A stretch of DNA of 64,000 nt, taken from NCBI RefSeq assembly GCF_023897065.1, contig NZ_JAMHIV010000006.1, positions 124,001-188,000 of the forward strand, read 5' to 3'. The stretch comes from Crossiella sp. SN42. GTDB lineage: Bacteria > Actinomycetota > Actinomycetes > Mycobacteriales > Pseudonocardiaceae. Shown here in pieces: positions 40,670 through 51,013 of this stretch. Position 1 is the stretch's first letter. Each line of letters opens with the position of its first letter. Under the pieces are notes generated by a model. The model was not told the DNA's origin and ran no database searches. It was given only the letters and a program-made list of their open reading frames with translations. Both the position numbers and the translations under genes were made by a program.

Positions 40670-41563
40670 GTGGAGCTTCGGCACCTGGAGTACTTCGTCG
40701 CGGTAGCGGAAGAACGGCACTTCACGCGAGCCGCCGAGCGGGTGCGGGTCGCGCAGTCCGGTCTCTCCGCCTCGATCAAAGCACTGGAACGCGAACTCGG
40801 CGCGCCGTTGTTCGTGCGCAGCACCCGACGGGTGGAACTCACCGAGGCGGGACGCGCGCTGCTGGTGGAGGCCAGGCGCACGCTGGTCAGCGTGGCCGCG
40901 GCCAAGGACGCGGTGGCCGCGGTGCAGGGCGTGCTGCGCGGCACCCTGTCGGTGGGCATGGTGCAGTGCCTCGGCGTGATCGACGCCCCCGCGCTGCTGG
41001 CCCGCTTCCACGCCGCGCACCCCGGCGTCGAGGTCCGGCTGACCCAGTCCGGCGGCGCCAAGCTCATCGAAGGGGTGAAAGCGGGCCGGCTGGACCTGGC
41101 CCTGGTCGACCAGCCCCGTCCGGCCCCCGACGGCGTCAGCCTGGCCCACCTGGCCACCGAGCCGATGCTGCTGGTCTGCGGCCGCGAGCACCGCTTCGCC
41201 CGGCGCGACCGGGTGGAGTGGGCCGAGCTGACCGATGAGGTGTTCGTGGACTTCCAGAGCGACTGGGGCGCCCGCCAGCTCACCGACCGGGTCTTCGCCG
41301 CCCAGGGCATGACCCGCAGGGTGGCCCTGGAGCTCAACGACGTGCACAGCCTGCTGGAGCTGGTCGGGCACGGCCTCGGCGTCGCGGTGGTGCCCCGGCC
41401 GATGGCCTACAAGAAGGGCTTCCCGGTCTGCGTCGCCGAGCTCAACCCGGCCGCGCCGAACTGGGAGGCCAGCATCGCGCTGCGCTCCGGCGAGCACGTC
41501 AGCCCGTCCGCCCAGGCCTTCCTGCGCCTGGTCCTGGGCAGCGACGCGCTCCCGGTCAACTGA
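40670..41563 (+). CDS. LysR-family regulator, divergent from the AKR gene
   Basis: 297 residues. HTH at the N-terminus (LRHLEYFVAVAEERHFTRAAERVRVAQSGLSASIKALERELGAPLFVR) and a periplasmic-binding-like effector domain (LSVGMVQCLGVIDAPALLARFHAAHPGVEV). Classical LysR arrangement; it probably activates the AKR gene across the 105-nt gap. GTG start at 40670 with a weak ribosome site. Confidence 0.9.
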   Translation: MELRHLEYFVAVAEERHFTRAAERVRVAQSGLSASIKALERELGAPLFVRSTRRVELTEAGRALLVEARRTLVSVAAAKDAVAAVQGVLRGTLSVGMVQCLGVIDAPALLARFHAAHPGVEVRLTQSGGAKLIEGVKAGRLDLALVDQPRPAPDGVSLAHLATEPMLLVCGREHRFARRDRVEWAELTDEVFVDFQSDWGARQLTDRVFAAQGMTRRVALELNDVHSLLELVGHGLGVAVVPRPMAYKKGFPVCVAELNPAAPNWEASIALRSGEHVSPSAQAFLRLVLGSDALPVN

Positions 41564-41566
41564 GGA

Positions 41567-42667
41567 TCACCCGCGGCAGAAGACCGCCACCGCCATGGGC
41601 AGCACCGCGGTGGTGGACGGGTCCTGCCGGTACGGGTTCAGCGACAGCACCAGCGACCTGCCCCGCCCGTCGGCGAGTGCGACGGTGAGGTAGCCGATCA
41701 GCTGCCCGGTGTGCCCCCACACCGGCTTCGGGCCGTCTGCGCAGGGCAGCGTGAACTCCTGCAACCCGAGGCCGTAGCGGAACAGCGGGTCGGCAGCCCG
41801 CATGCGCCGCAGCTCCGCCAGACCGGCCTGGCTGGTCAGCCTGCCGTCGAGCAGCGCCGTGACGAAGGTGGCCAGGTCGTGCGAGGTGGAGATCATCTCG
41901 CCGGCGGCCCAGTCCAGCGACGGGTCCATCCGGGTGGCGTCCACGAACGTCGGCGGAGTCGTGGGCAGCGGTTCGTACCCGTGGGCGTGCGGGGCGGGCA
42001 GGGACGGGTGGTTGCCGGGCAGGCTGGTGTGGCTGAGCTTGAGCGGGCGCAGGATCCGGCGCGCCACCTCATCGCCGTAGCGGTGGCCGGTCAGCTTCTC
42101 GATCAGCAGCCCGGCCACGACGTAGTTGGTGTTGGAGTAGCGCCAGGACTCGCCGGGCCCGAAGGGCGGCTTGGTCGCGAACGCCACCCGCAACAACTGG
42201 GCGGGCGAGTAGTCGTCGAAGCGGGCCTCGCCGCGCCAGCGGTTGGTCGAGTAGCCCGGTTCGCTCATGTAGTCGGGCAGGCCGCTGGTGTGCTGCAGGA
42301 CGTGCCGCACGGTGATGCGCTCGCCGCCGGGCACCACGCCCGGCAGGTGCCGCGCGATCGGGTCGTCCAGGGTCAGCCGTCGCTCGTCGGCCAGTTGCAG
42401 GAGCACCGTGGCCACGAAGGTCTTGGTGACACTGCCGATCCGGAAGTGGCCGTGGGCCTGGGCAGGCGCCCCCGACGCCAGGTCCCGCACGCCCACCGCG
42501 TCCGACCACCGGGTGGCGCCGTCCTGGACGTGCACCAGCCCGGCGGTGATGTCGCCCTTGGCGGCCAGGCTGGTCAGCCGGTCGCGCAGCTCGGCCACCG
42601 GGATCTCCGGCGGCGGGCCGGCCGGGCCTGCGGCCAGGGCGAGGGACAAGATCACTTTGAGCATCAT
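41567..42667 (-). CDS. Class C beta-lactamase-family serine hydrolase
   Basis: 366 residues with a short N-terminal hydrophobic leader. Active-site S-x-x-K is SVTK; the second motif is YSNTN (Y-x-N); the third is HTG in WGHTGQLIG. It belongs with D-Ala-D-Ala carboxypeptidases and esterases of the AmpC fold rather than true lactamases. Converges with the LysR gene with only 3 nt between stops. Confidence 0.9.
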   Translation of the reverse strand: MMLKVILSLALAAGPAGPPPEIPVAELRDRLTSLAAKGDITAGLVHVQDGATRWSDAVGVRDLASGAPAQAHGHFRIGSVTKTFVATVLLQLADERRLTLDDPIARHLPGVVPGGERITVRHVLQHTSGLPDYMSEPGYSTNRWRGEARFDDYSPAQLLRVAFATKPPFGPGESWRYSNTNYVVAGLLIEKLTGHRYGDEVARRILRPLKLSHTSLPGNHPSLPAPHAHGYEPLPTTPPTFVDATRMDPSLDWAAGEMISTSHDLATFVTALLDGRLTSQAGLAELRRMRAADPLFRYGLGLQEFTLPCADGPKPVWGHTGQLIGYLTVALADGRGRSLVLSLNPYRQDPSTTAVLPMAVAVFCRG

Positions 42668-42756
42668 GGGCGTGACGGTATGCGGGGCCGGCGGGGTGAA
42701 CCATGCGGTCGACCGGACAGTGCTGCTGTGGAAAACCGCACCCCGCCGGGAAAAGG

Positions 42757-42789
42757 ACCGGGGACCGTCCGAAGTGGACAGTCCCCGGT
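42757..42789 (-). terminator. Terminator of the cellulase gene
   Basis: ACCGGGGAC (42757-42765) pairs with GTCCCCGGT (42781-42789), continued by GTCC/GGAC inside; about 20 nt beyond the cellulase stop. Confidence 0.8.
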
Positions 42790-42809
42790 GTTCTCCTGTG
42801 GAGGAGGGC

Positions 42810-43901
42810 TCAGAACTCGTCCGGGGTGCGCATGCGCTCCCGGATCCAGGCGCCGGCCGGCTTCAGCACGCCGGTGCCGCTGAAGTTGTTGCCGGCACAG
42901 GTGCCCGGCTTGAAGACCGCGCCGGAGCGGTTGTCATCGGAGAAGTTCCAGTTGGTCCAGCTGATCTTCTTCTGCTTCATGAAGTCGAGGTACTTCTGGG
43001 ACCAGGTGAAGTCGTTGCCGCCGTCACCGCTGGCGGTCTGGGTGCCGAACTCGGTCACGAACAGCGGCAGCTTGGCGGCCGCGCGGGTGAACGCGTCCAG
43101 GTACTGCTGCTTGTGCGAGGCCGCGTAGAAGTGGAACGTGTACATGATGTTCGGGATGTTGATCTGGTTGTTGATGATGTCCTGCTCGTTGCGGCCGTCG
43201 GAGATCCCGAGCGAGCCCCAGCCGTGCGTGCCGACCAGGATCAGGCTGTCCGGGTCCTCCGCGCGGATGGTCGGCATGACGGCCTCGGCGTAGGTCTTGA
43301 TCCGGGACCAGGAGACACCGTTGGGCTCGTTGGCGATGTCGTAGATGATGTTGGTCTTGTCCTTGTGCCGCTGGGCGATCTCCTTGAAGAAGGTCTTGGC
43401 CCGCGCGGTGTTGTGGTTCGGGTCGCCCGGCGTGAGCTGGTGCCAGTCGATCAGCGCGTAGAGGCCGCGCTTGGTGGCCTCCTCGATGTACCCGTGCACC
43501 ATGTCGGTGAACTTCCGGGGGTTGGTCTCATAACCACCCTCCTGGATGTACATCGCGATGCGCAGCACGTCGCCGCCCCAGTCCTTGGCCAGCGCGTCCA
43601 GCGAAGCGGTCTTCAGGCACTGGCTGTACCACTGGATGCCGTGCGTGCTCATGCCGCGCAGCTGGATCGGCTTGCCGTTCTTGTTGCACAGTTGCAGGCC
43701 ACAGACCTTGAGCTGGCCGTTGATCGCCGCGGGGGTGCCGGGTGGCAGGGCGGCCGGCCCCAGCGGCGCGGTGGCGGCGTTGGCCACCGCCGGTTCGGGG
43801 GTAGGAGAGCCCTGTGCGCTGGTGGCAAGCACACCGGTTGTGGCCAGTGCGGCGGCGGCGATGATGCCGAGTGCACGCCTGACTACGTTGAGCCGTCCCA
43901 T
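42810..43901 (-). CDS. Secreted GH5 endoglucanase (cellulase)
   Basis: 363 residues. Signal peptide (ALGIIAAAALATTGVLATSAQG). The GH5_2-like barrel has LRGMSTHGIQW, ALIDWHQL, acid/base E192 (IANEPNG), TFHFYA and nucleophile E284 (VTEFGT), then WTNWNFSD. Endo-beta-1,4-glucan hydrolysis. No carbohydrate-binding module is left on this copy. ATG 43901 behind GAGAGGAG. An inverted repeat lies about 125 nt upstream. Confidence 0.93.
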   Translation of the reverse strand: MGRLNVVRRALGIIAAAALATTGVLATSAQGSPTPEPAVANAATAPLGPAALPPGTPAAINGQLKVCGLQLCNKNGKPIQLRGMSTHGIQWYSQCLKTASLDALAKDWGGDVLRIAMYIQEGGYETNPRKFTDMVHGYIEEATKRGLYALIDWHQLTPGDPNHNTARAKTFFKEIAQRHKDKTNIIYDIANEPNGVSWSRIKTYAEAVMPTIRAEDPDSLILVGTHGWGSLGISDGRNEQDIINNQINIPNIMYTFHFYAASHKQQYLDAFTRAAAKLPLFVTEFGTQTASGDGGNDFTWSQKYLDFMKQKKISWTNWNFSDDNRSGAVFKPGTCAGNNFSGTGVLKPAGAWIRERMRTPDEF

Positions 43902-44025
43902 CGTTTGCGCTCCTCTCGTCCGGAGCCCCAGGGCAGGGTGGGGCCGCCGAGCTGTGCGAGTTTGCGGCGGTGCGTGGCGGCGGCGGTTCGGTGGAGCAGA
44001 AGCAGGGTTCGTACCAGGGAACATT

Positions 44026-44044
44026 GTTAGGTTAGTTTCCTAAC
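44026..44044 (-). promoter_or_regulatory. Inverted repeat upstream of the cellulase
   Basis: GTTAGG (44026-44031), 7 nt, CCTAAC (44039-44044). It is the type of AT-rich palindrome often seen ahead of secreted glycoside-hydrolase genes in actinomycetes; likely an operator or activator site. Confidence 0.45.
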
Positions 44045-44271
44045 AGTGGGACGGATGTTAGTGACCCCGCTCACCCATCGTCAAGGGCCGCGGCACCCGG
44101 CCCGCAGGCGCGATGATCTTGGCGGTAGCGGCCAACCGGTCAAAAATCAACGGAAACAGACACAAGCACGCGCGGTGCGACGAGAGTGCATCGAGCTGTC
44201 AATACGGTCTGGCCCAGGTTGGTCAGCATGGAGTAGCGTCCGGATGACAACGTATTCATCCGCGCCACTTC

Positions 44272-44301
44272 TTGACGAACCGCAGGTCCAAGGCTTACTG
44301 T
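44272..44301 (+). promoter_or_regulatory. Promoter of the putative small RNA
   Basis: TTGACG (44272-44277), 18 nt, TACTGT (44296-44301). No protein gene of any size lies downstream on this strand before the terminator at 44355. Confidence 0.5.
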
Positions 44302-44314
44302 CTGATCAGTCAGT
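44297..44314. promoter_or_regulatory. TetR-type palindrome over the -10
   Basis: ACTGTCTGATCAGTCAGT, an 18-bp palindrome with one mismatched pair, overlapping the -10 and start site of the putative small-RNA promoter. No TetR gene is adjacent. Confidence 0.6.
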
Positions 44315-44402
44315 CAGTACGGCTCCCCGGATGGCTACCGCCGATCCAGGGTAGGGGTGAACGCACCGAGTGGCGGCTCGGTGCGTTCACCCTGTTTCTT
44401 TT
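44308..44402 (+). ncRNA. Putative small RNA of about 95 nt
   Basis: Bounded by the promoter at 44272-44301 and a classical intrinsic terminator. It contains only a seven-codon frame (ATG 44331 to TAG 44354, MATADPG) whose stop abuts the terminator stem. It ends just short of the converging ATPase stop at 44422. Could be a regulatory RNA, a leader-peptide relic, or an antisense tail to the ATPase message. Confidence 0.35.
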
Positions 44403-44408
44403 TGTTGT
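44355..44408 (+). terminator. Intrinsic terminator with T-tract
   Basis: 16-bp perfect stem GGGTGAACGCACCGAG (44355-44370) / CTCGGTGCGTTCACCC (44377-44392), loop TGGCGG, then TGTTTCTTTTTGTTGT. It is oriented for the plus strand. The only T-tailed terminator noticed in the window. Confidence 0.9.
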
Positions 44409-44421
44409 ACTTTCGGCCAGG

Positions 44422-46806
44422 TCAGGCGGTCTCGGCCAGGCGTTCCTTCTCCTGGCGCAGCCAGCCGTCCAGCCACCAGCTCAGCTCGATCAGCAGCATG
44501 CCGACCCCGGCCACCAGGAAGGCCAGCAGCAGGGTTGGCGAGTGGTTCGGGTCGATCTTGAAGAACTCCTGGCCGAACGGGATCAGGGTGGCGAAGGCGA
44601 AGCCGCCCGCCATCACCAGCAGCAGCGCGACCTTCCACCAGGCGTACGGGCGGGCGATCACCGCGAGCACCCAGAAGGCCACCAGGAACAGCGTCACCAC
44701 CGCGGCCGTGCTCTGCTGGTCCTGGGTCGCGGTGGAGTCGTTGAGCGCGAGCAGGTAGCTGGTGAAGGTGGCCACCGCGGCGATCGCGCCCGCGGGCACG
44801 GCCAGCCGCATCACCCTGGCCACGAAGCCGCTGCGGGCGCGTTCGGTGTTGGGCGCCAGTGCCAGGAAGAAGGCCGGGATGCCGATGGTGAAGGCGTTGA
44901 GCAGGGTGGAATGCCTGGGGTAGAACGGGTACGGCACCTGGGCGATGATCACCAGCACCGCCAGCAGCACCGAGTACACCGTCTTGGTGAGGAACAGGTT
45001 GGCCACCCGCTCGATGTTGCCGATCACCCGGCGGCCCTCGGCCACCACGTACGGCAGGGTGGCGAACTTGTTGTCCAGCAACACGATCTGCGCCACCGCC
45101 CGGGTGGCCGGGCTGCCCGCGCCCATGGCCACGCCGATGTCGGCGTCCTTGAGCGCGAGCACGTCGTTCACGCCGTCGCCGGTCATCGCCACGGTGTGCC
45201 CGCGGGACTGGAGCGCGCCGACCATGTCCCGCTTCTGCGCCGGGGTGACCCGGCCGAAGACCACGCCGTCGTTGACCGGCCCGGCCAGGTTCTCCTTGCC
45301 CTCCGGCAGGGTGCGCGCGTCCACCGGCCGGTCCGCGCCGGGCAGGGACAGCGAGGCGGCCACCGCGCCGACCGAGACCGCGTTGTCGCCGGAGATCACC
45401 TTCACCGCGACGTCCTGTGCGGCGAAGAAGTCCAGTGTCTCCTTGGCGTCCGGGCGGACCTTCTGCTCCAGCACCACCAGCGCCACCGGGGTGACCACGC
45501 CGGGCGCGGCGCCGTCGTCCACCGCACAGCTGGCCCGGCCCAGCAGCAGCACCCGCAGGCCCTGCGAGCCGGTCTGCTCGGCCTCGGCGCGCACCGGGGA
45601 GTCGTTGTCCAGCAACACATCCGGCGCGCCGAGCACCCAGTCGCCGTCGCCCTGGAAGCTGGCCCCGCTCCACTTGCGGGCCGAGGAGAACGGCGCGATC
45701 GCGCTGACCGTCCAGTCCGCGCCGCCGGGGTGCGCCTCGGCGATGGCCTGCAGGCTGGCGTTCGGGCGTGGATCCACTGTGGACAGTGCGGCCAGCGCGG
45801 TGCCGATCTCGGCGGTGTCGTGGCCGTCCAGCGGGCGGACCTCGGCCAGCCGCATGCCGTTCTCGGTCAGCGTGCCGGTCTTGTCCGCGCACACCACGTT
45901 CACCCGCGCCAGGCCCTCGATCGCCGGCAGCTCCTGCACCAGGCACTGCCGCCGCCCCAGCCGGACCACGCCGACGGCGAAGGCGATGCTGGTCAGCAGC
46001 ACCAGGCCCTCGGGCACCATGGGCACCAGCGCGGCCACCATGCGGCGGATCGCGTCCGGCACATCGGAGTTGTCGGCGAGCTGGCTGTAGATGGTGAGCG
46101 CGCCGATCGGCACGATCATCCAGGTGATGATGCGCAGGATCTTGTCGATGCCGGAGCGCAGCTCGGAGGAGACCAGGGTGAACTTGCTGGCCTCCTCGGC
46201 CAGCCGGGCCGCGTAGGCCTGCCGCCCGACCTTGGTGGCCTGGTAGGCCCCGGTGCCCGCGACCACGAAGCTGCCGGACATCACCTCCTCGCCCGGCTGC
46301 TTGACCACCGGGTCGGACTCGCCGGTGAGCAGCGACTCGTCGACCTCCATGGCCTCGGCGGCGAGCACCTGCCCGTCCACCACGATCTTGTCGCCGGGCC
46401 CGATCTCGATCACGTCGTCCAGCACGACCTCGTGCGGGGAGACCTCCACCGCCTGCCCGTCGCGGCGCACCGTCGGCTTGGCCTCGCCGACGATGGCCAG
46501 CCGCTCCAGGGTGCGCTTGGCGCGCACCTCCTGCACGATGCCGATCAGCGTGTTGATCACGATGATGACGCCGAAGAGGCCGTCCTGGATCGGCCCGATG
46601 ACCAGGATGATCGCGAAGAGCACCCCGATGATCGCGTTGAACCGGGTGAACACGTTGGCCCGGATGATCTCGCCGACGCTGCGGCTGGCCCTGGCCGGCA
46701 CGTCGTTGGACTGGCCGGCCGCGACGCGCTGCCGTACCTGCTCTGCGGTCAGGCCACGGGCGGGGTCAACCCCGGCGAGCGCGACCGGTTCTTCCGTCGT
46801 CGACAC
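44422..46806 (-). CDS. P-type ATPase, CtpE-like
   Basis: 794 residues. TGES actuator (LLTGESDPV), phosphorylation site [18 protein letters not shown] in the transmembrane metal path, and hinge [20 protein letters not shown]. The PEG in helix 4 and the order of domains resemble mycobacterial CtpE, a calcium-linked exporter. GTG 46806 ([11 protein letters not shown]) is preferred over a longer frame to 46860. It probably moves Ca2+ or another divalent cation; selectivity is not shown. Confidence 0.87.
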   Translation of the reverse strand: MSTTEEPVALAGVDPARGLTAEQVRQRVAAGQSNDVPARASRSVGEIIRANVFTRFNAIIGVLFAIILVIGPIQDGLFGVIIVINTLIGIVQEVRAKRTLERLAIVGEAKPTVRRDGQAVEVSPHEVVLDDVIEIGPGDKIVVDGQVLAAEAMEVDESLLTGESDPVVKQPGEEVMSGSFVVAGTGAYQATKVGRQAYAARLAEEASKFTLVSSELRSGIDKILRIITWMIVPIGALTIYSQLADNSDVPDAIRRMVAALVPMVPEGLVLLTSIAFAVGVVRLGRRQCLVQELPAIEGLARVNVVCADKTGTLTENGMRLAEVRPLDGHDTAEIGTALAALSTVDPRPNASLQAIAEAHPGGADWTVSAIAPFSSARKWSGASFQGDGDWVLGAPDVLLDNDSPVRAEAEQTGSQGLRVLLLGRASCAVDDGAAPGVVTPVALVVLEQKVRPDAKETLDFFAAQDVAVKVISGDNAVSVGAVAASLSLPGADRPVDARTLPEGKENLAGPVNDGVVFGRVTPAQKRDMVGALQSRGHTVAMTGDGVNDVLALKDADIGVAMGAGSPATRAVAQIVLLDNKFATLPYVVAEGRRVIGNIERVANLFLTKTVYSVLLAVLVIIAQVPYPFYPRHSTLLNAFTIGIPAFFLALAPNTERARSGFVARVMRLAVPAGAIAAVATFTSYLLALNDSTATQDQQSTAAVVTLFLVAFWVLAVIARPYAWWKVALLLVMAGGFAFATLIPFGQEFFKIDPNHSPTLLLAFLVAGVGMLLIELSWWLDGWLRQEKERLAETA

Positions 46807-46889
46807 TGCGCGAGGGTACGCGCCGGGGGTGGCCGGGAAGTGGACCGCGCGCAGGTCCACTCCGGCGGGCTACCGGGGGAGGGACAGAG

Positions 46890-48173
46890 CTAGCTCCGCT
46901 GGGTGACCTGGGCGAGCTTGGTCCATCCTTCGGGGGACTGCGGCCCGTCGACCTCCAGCAACCGGAGGTAGCACTCCCTGGCCAGCAGCACCTTTTGCAG
47001 CTCCTCCAGGATCTCCTCGAAGAACTGCTCCCGGTAGCCGGCGTCGTTGACCGCGTAGACCGCGAAGTACAGCGCGGAGAAGGCGGCCATCACGATGGAG
47101 ACCTGGATCAGCTCGTTGCTGACCCCCTCGATCGGGATCGGGATGGTGAAGAAGGTGCCCTCGGTGAGCGGGTGGCCCACCCAGGCCTCGGCCACCGAGT
47201 CCTTGATCGCGATCGCGCCGAAGGTGACGAAGAACAGGAACACCAGCAGGCCGAGCAGGGCGATCTGCAGGCCCTGGCTGACGAAGGCGATGAGCAGCAC
47301 GTTGAGCCGCTCGCCCAGCTTCATCGGGTGCCGGTCGAAGTTCAGGTCCTCATCCGGCAGTTGCTCGGCCAGCCTGCCCAGCTCGGTGCCGGCGCAGGCC
47401 GCGCGCACCGAGTCCGGGGTGATCTCCACCCGCAGCTTCTTCAGCTCCTCGGGCAGCCGCACGCACAGGAACAGCGCGATGATCACGATGAAGAACCAGG
47501 CGATGCCCCACAGCCTCGGCCGGTCCAGGTTGCCGGACATCTGCCAGTTCTCGGTGTTGATGAACAGGAAGGTGACCAGGAGCAGCAGCAGCGGCACCGC
47601 CCTGGTGACCAGCCTGCCCAGGTTGCCCAGGTGTGGCACCAGGTGCCAGCAGGCCCAGTGCACCAGCGAGCCGATGCCCGCCCTGGTGAAGGCGTAGACC
47701 ACCAGGATCAGCGCGGCGCCGATGACCAGGTCCTCCCGCGCGCCGGCCAGGTTCCAGCTGGTCAGCACCTCCAGCAGCGGGGGCAGCAGCAGGGTGATCA
47801 CGGCGCCGGTGATGCCCGCGGTGCGGCTGCGCAGGTAGCGGCGGCCGGTGCGCGACCAGAGGAACAGCAGGGCGAAGCCGACCGCTGTGACAGTGGCCAC
47901 ACCCAAACCGGTGAGCGAGTAGGCGTCGGAGTCGGCCATCGCCGCGTCCGCCTCGGCGTTGGGCAGGTGGCGGTAGGGCGGGCTCCAGCGCCAGGCCACG
48001 GTCACCGCGGTGTAGCCGAGCACGCCACCCAGGAAGAACATCAGCGCTGGAAGGGACCGGGCGAGCACCGGGTGCTTGCGCATGTTCCGGACCACAAAAG
48101 GCATGCCCTCGCGCAGGAACCAGCGCTCGACTTCCTTGATCGGCAGGGCGTTCCGCTGCTTCTCACTCGCCAC
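46890..48173 (-). CDS. Polytopic membrane protein, unknown
   Basis: 427 residues, about eight transmembrane helices, with a hydrophilic middle (about 225-270, LPEELKKLRVEITPDSVRAAC) and a C-terminal cytoplasmic helix (FFEEILEELQKVLLARECYLRLL). No family motif recognised. GTG start at 48173. It lies 84 nt upstream of the P-type ATPase on the same strand and may be co-transcribed with it. Confidence 0.75.
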   Translation of the reverse strand: MASEKQRNALPIKEVERWFLREGMPFVVRNMRKHPVLARSLPALMFFLGGVLGYTAVTVAWRWSPPYRHLPNAEADAAMADSDAYSLTGLGVATVTAVGFALLFLWSRTGRRYLRSRTAGITGAVITLLLPPLLEVLTSWNLAGAREDLVIGAALILVVYAFTRAGIGSLVHWACWHLVPHLGNLGRLVTRAVPLLLLLVTFLFINTENWQMSGNLDRPRLWGIAWFFIVIIALFLCVRLPEELKKLRVEITPDSVRAACAGTELGRLAEQLPDEDLNFDRHPMKLGERLNVLLIAFVSQGLQIALLGLLVFLFFVTFGAIAIKDSVAEAWVGHPLTEGTFFTIPIPIEGVSNELIQVSIVMAAFSALYFAVYAVNDAGYREQFFEEILEELQKVLLARECYLRLLEVDGPQSPEGWTKLAQVTQRS

Positions 48174-48272
48174 CCGGCTGAGGCTATCCGCGTCCGCTCG
48201 ATCGGGTGCGGTCGGTCGAGCCGGGTGGGAACCCAGCGGTCAAGAATGAGACATCGGTGTATCGTTTGATGC

Positions 48273-49550
48273 GTGGACGTCCAATCGGACCAGGGGGCCG
48301 CGCGCCCCTCCCGGGTACCTGTCTGGGGCCTGCTCGGCTCGACGGCGCTGTCCGTCACCGGCAACGCGATCGTGGCGGTCGCGATGCCGATCCTGGTGTT
48401 GCAGCGCACGGGTAGCGCCGTGCTCGCGGGTGTGGTCGCGGCCGCGGCCGCCGCTCCGCTGGTGCTCTCCGCGCTGTTCGGCGGGGCGCTGGTGGACCGG
48501 TTCGGCCGGCGGCGCTCCAGCGTGGCCGCCGACCTGCTCAGCGCGGCCGCGGTGGCCGCGCTGCCGCTGCTGGACATGACCGTGGGCCTGGGCATCCCGG
48601 TGATCCTGGCCCTGGTCGCGCTCGGCGCGGTCTTCGACGGCCCCGGCATGGCCGCGCGCGAGTCGCTGCGGCCGGATGTGGCGGCCCGCGCGAAGCTACC
48701 CCTTGAGAAGATCAACTCCTGGGGTGAGGCGGTGGACGGGATCGGCGGCGTGGCCGGTCCCGGACTCGCCGGTGTGCTGATCGCGGTGATCGGGCCGATG
48801 AACACCTTGTGGGCCACCGTGATCATGTTCTTCCTGGCTTCGGTGCTCACCTTCGCCGTGGTGCCCTCCACCGAGGTCAGGGGCAAGGACCGGCCGCCTG
48901 CCGAGCCGTACTGGCAGTCGGTGTGGCAGGGCCTGAAGTTCGTCTGGACCGAGGGCGCACTGCGCGCCACCGCGCTCACCGGCATGCTGATCGTGCTGTT
49001 CCTGGCCCCGATCACCTCGGTGATCATGCCCGCGATGATGTTCCAGGCCGGGCGGCCCGAGCAGACCGGTTTTGTGCTCGCGCTCTTCGCCGTCGGCGGC
49101 ATCATCGGCGCCATCGGCTACGGCGTGATCGCCAGGTGGGCCTCCCGCCGCGCCTCGCTGCTGGGCGCGCTGCTGCTGACCTCGGTGGCCTTCTGCGGCT
49201 TCGCGCTGAGCACCGAGTTCGGCTGGCTGCTCACCCTGGCGCTGATCACCGGTGTGGTCTCCGGCCCGATCAACCCGGTCACCGCGGTGGTCATGCAGGA
49301 GCGCACGCCGGAGCACATGCGCGGCCGGGTGATCGGCACGGTCGCCTCGCTGTCCCTGGCGGCCAGCCCGCTGGGCGCGGTGGTCGCCGGTCCCATCGTC
49401 GAATTCTCCGGTCCCGCAACGGCTTTCGTCATCATCGGCGCCGGCTGTCTGCTGGCCACCGCCTACGCCGCCCTCACCCCGGGGCTGCGCCGGATCGAAC
49501 CTTCGCAGGCGCCGTTCGCTCCGGCGCCGGAGAAGGCGAACACTCGATGA
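48273..49550 (+). CDS. MFS transporter in an operon with a P450
   Basis: 425 residues, 12 helices, with GGALVDRFGRRRSS (MFS motif A between helices 2 and 3). It resembles the MFS_3/enterobactin-exporter-like branch. GTG at 48273; 10 nt before the P450 start, with GAGGACACC between as the next ribosome site. Perhaps exports the product or substrate of the P450. Confidence 0.85.
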   Translation: MDVQSDQGAARPSRVPVWGLLGSTALSVTGNAIVAVAMPILVLQRTGSAVLAGVVAAAAAAPLVLSALFGGALVDRFGRRRSSVAADLLSAAAVAALPLLDMTVGLGIPVILALVALGAVFDGPGMAARESLRPDVAARAKLPLEKINSWGEAVDGIGGVAGPGLAGVLIAVIGPMNTLWATVIMFFLASVLTFAVVPSTEVRGKDRPPAEPYWQSVWQGLKFVWTEGALRATALTGMLIVLFLAPITSVIMPAMMFQAGRPEQTGFVLALFAVGGIIGAIGYGVIARWASRRASLLGALLLTSVAFCGFALSTEFGWLLTLALITGVVSGPINPVTAVVMQERTPEHMRGRVIGTVASLSLAASPLGAVVAGPIVEFSGPATAFVIIGAGCLLATAYAALTPGLRRIEPSQAPFAPAPEKANTR

Positions 49551-49560
49551 GAGGACACCG

Positions 49561-50853
<1,293 letters not shown>

Positions 50854-50862
50854 CCGCCTGAC

Positions 50863-50900
50863 CCCGTGTCGCCCCGCTCCGCCCGGCGGGGCGCCACGGG
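50863..50900 (+). terminator. Terminator of the MFS-P450 operon
   Basis: CCCGTG-tc-GCCCCG (50863-50876) pairs with CGGGGC-gc-CACGGG (50887-50900), 10 nt after the P450 stop. Confidence 0.85.
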
Positions 50901-51013
50901 CCGGTCGGCCACCCGGTCGTGAGCGTGTCCCGGGCCACCTTCACCAGGGCTTTTGCCCATTCGCGCATTAGCATGCGGGGCGTCACAGGTCGTCGGTGCG
51001 AGGGAGCAAGTTC

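Noticed and set aside
41567-42667. True class C beta-lactamase resistance gene
   Set aside because: SVTK, YSN and HTG motifs place it in the broad carboxypeptidase/esterase family; nothing shows beta-lactam hydrolysis.
44046-44354. 102-codon plus-strand frame between cellulase and ATPase
   Set aside because: No ribosome site, no conserved look, and it runs through the promoter, operator and small-RNA elements.
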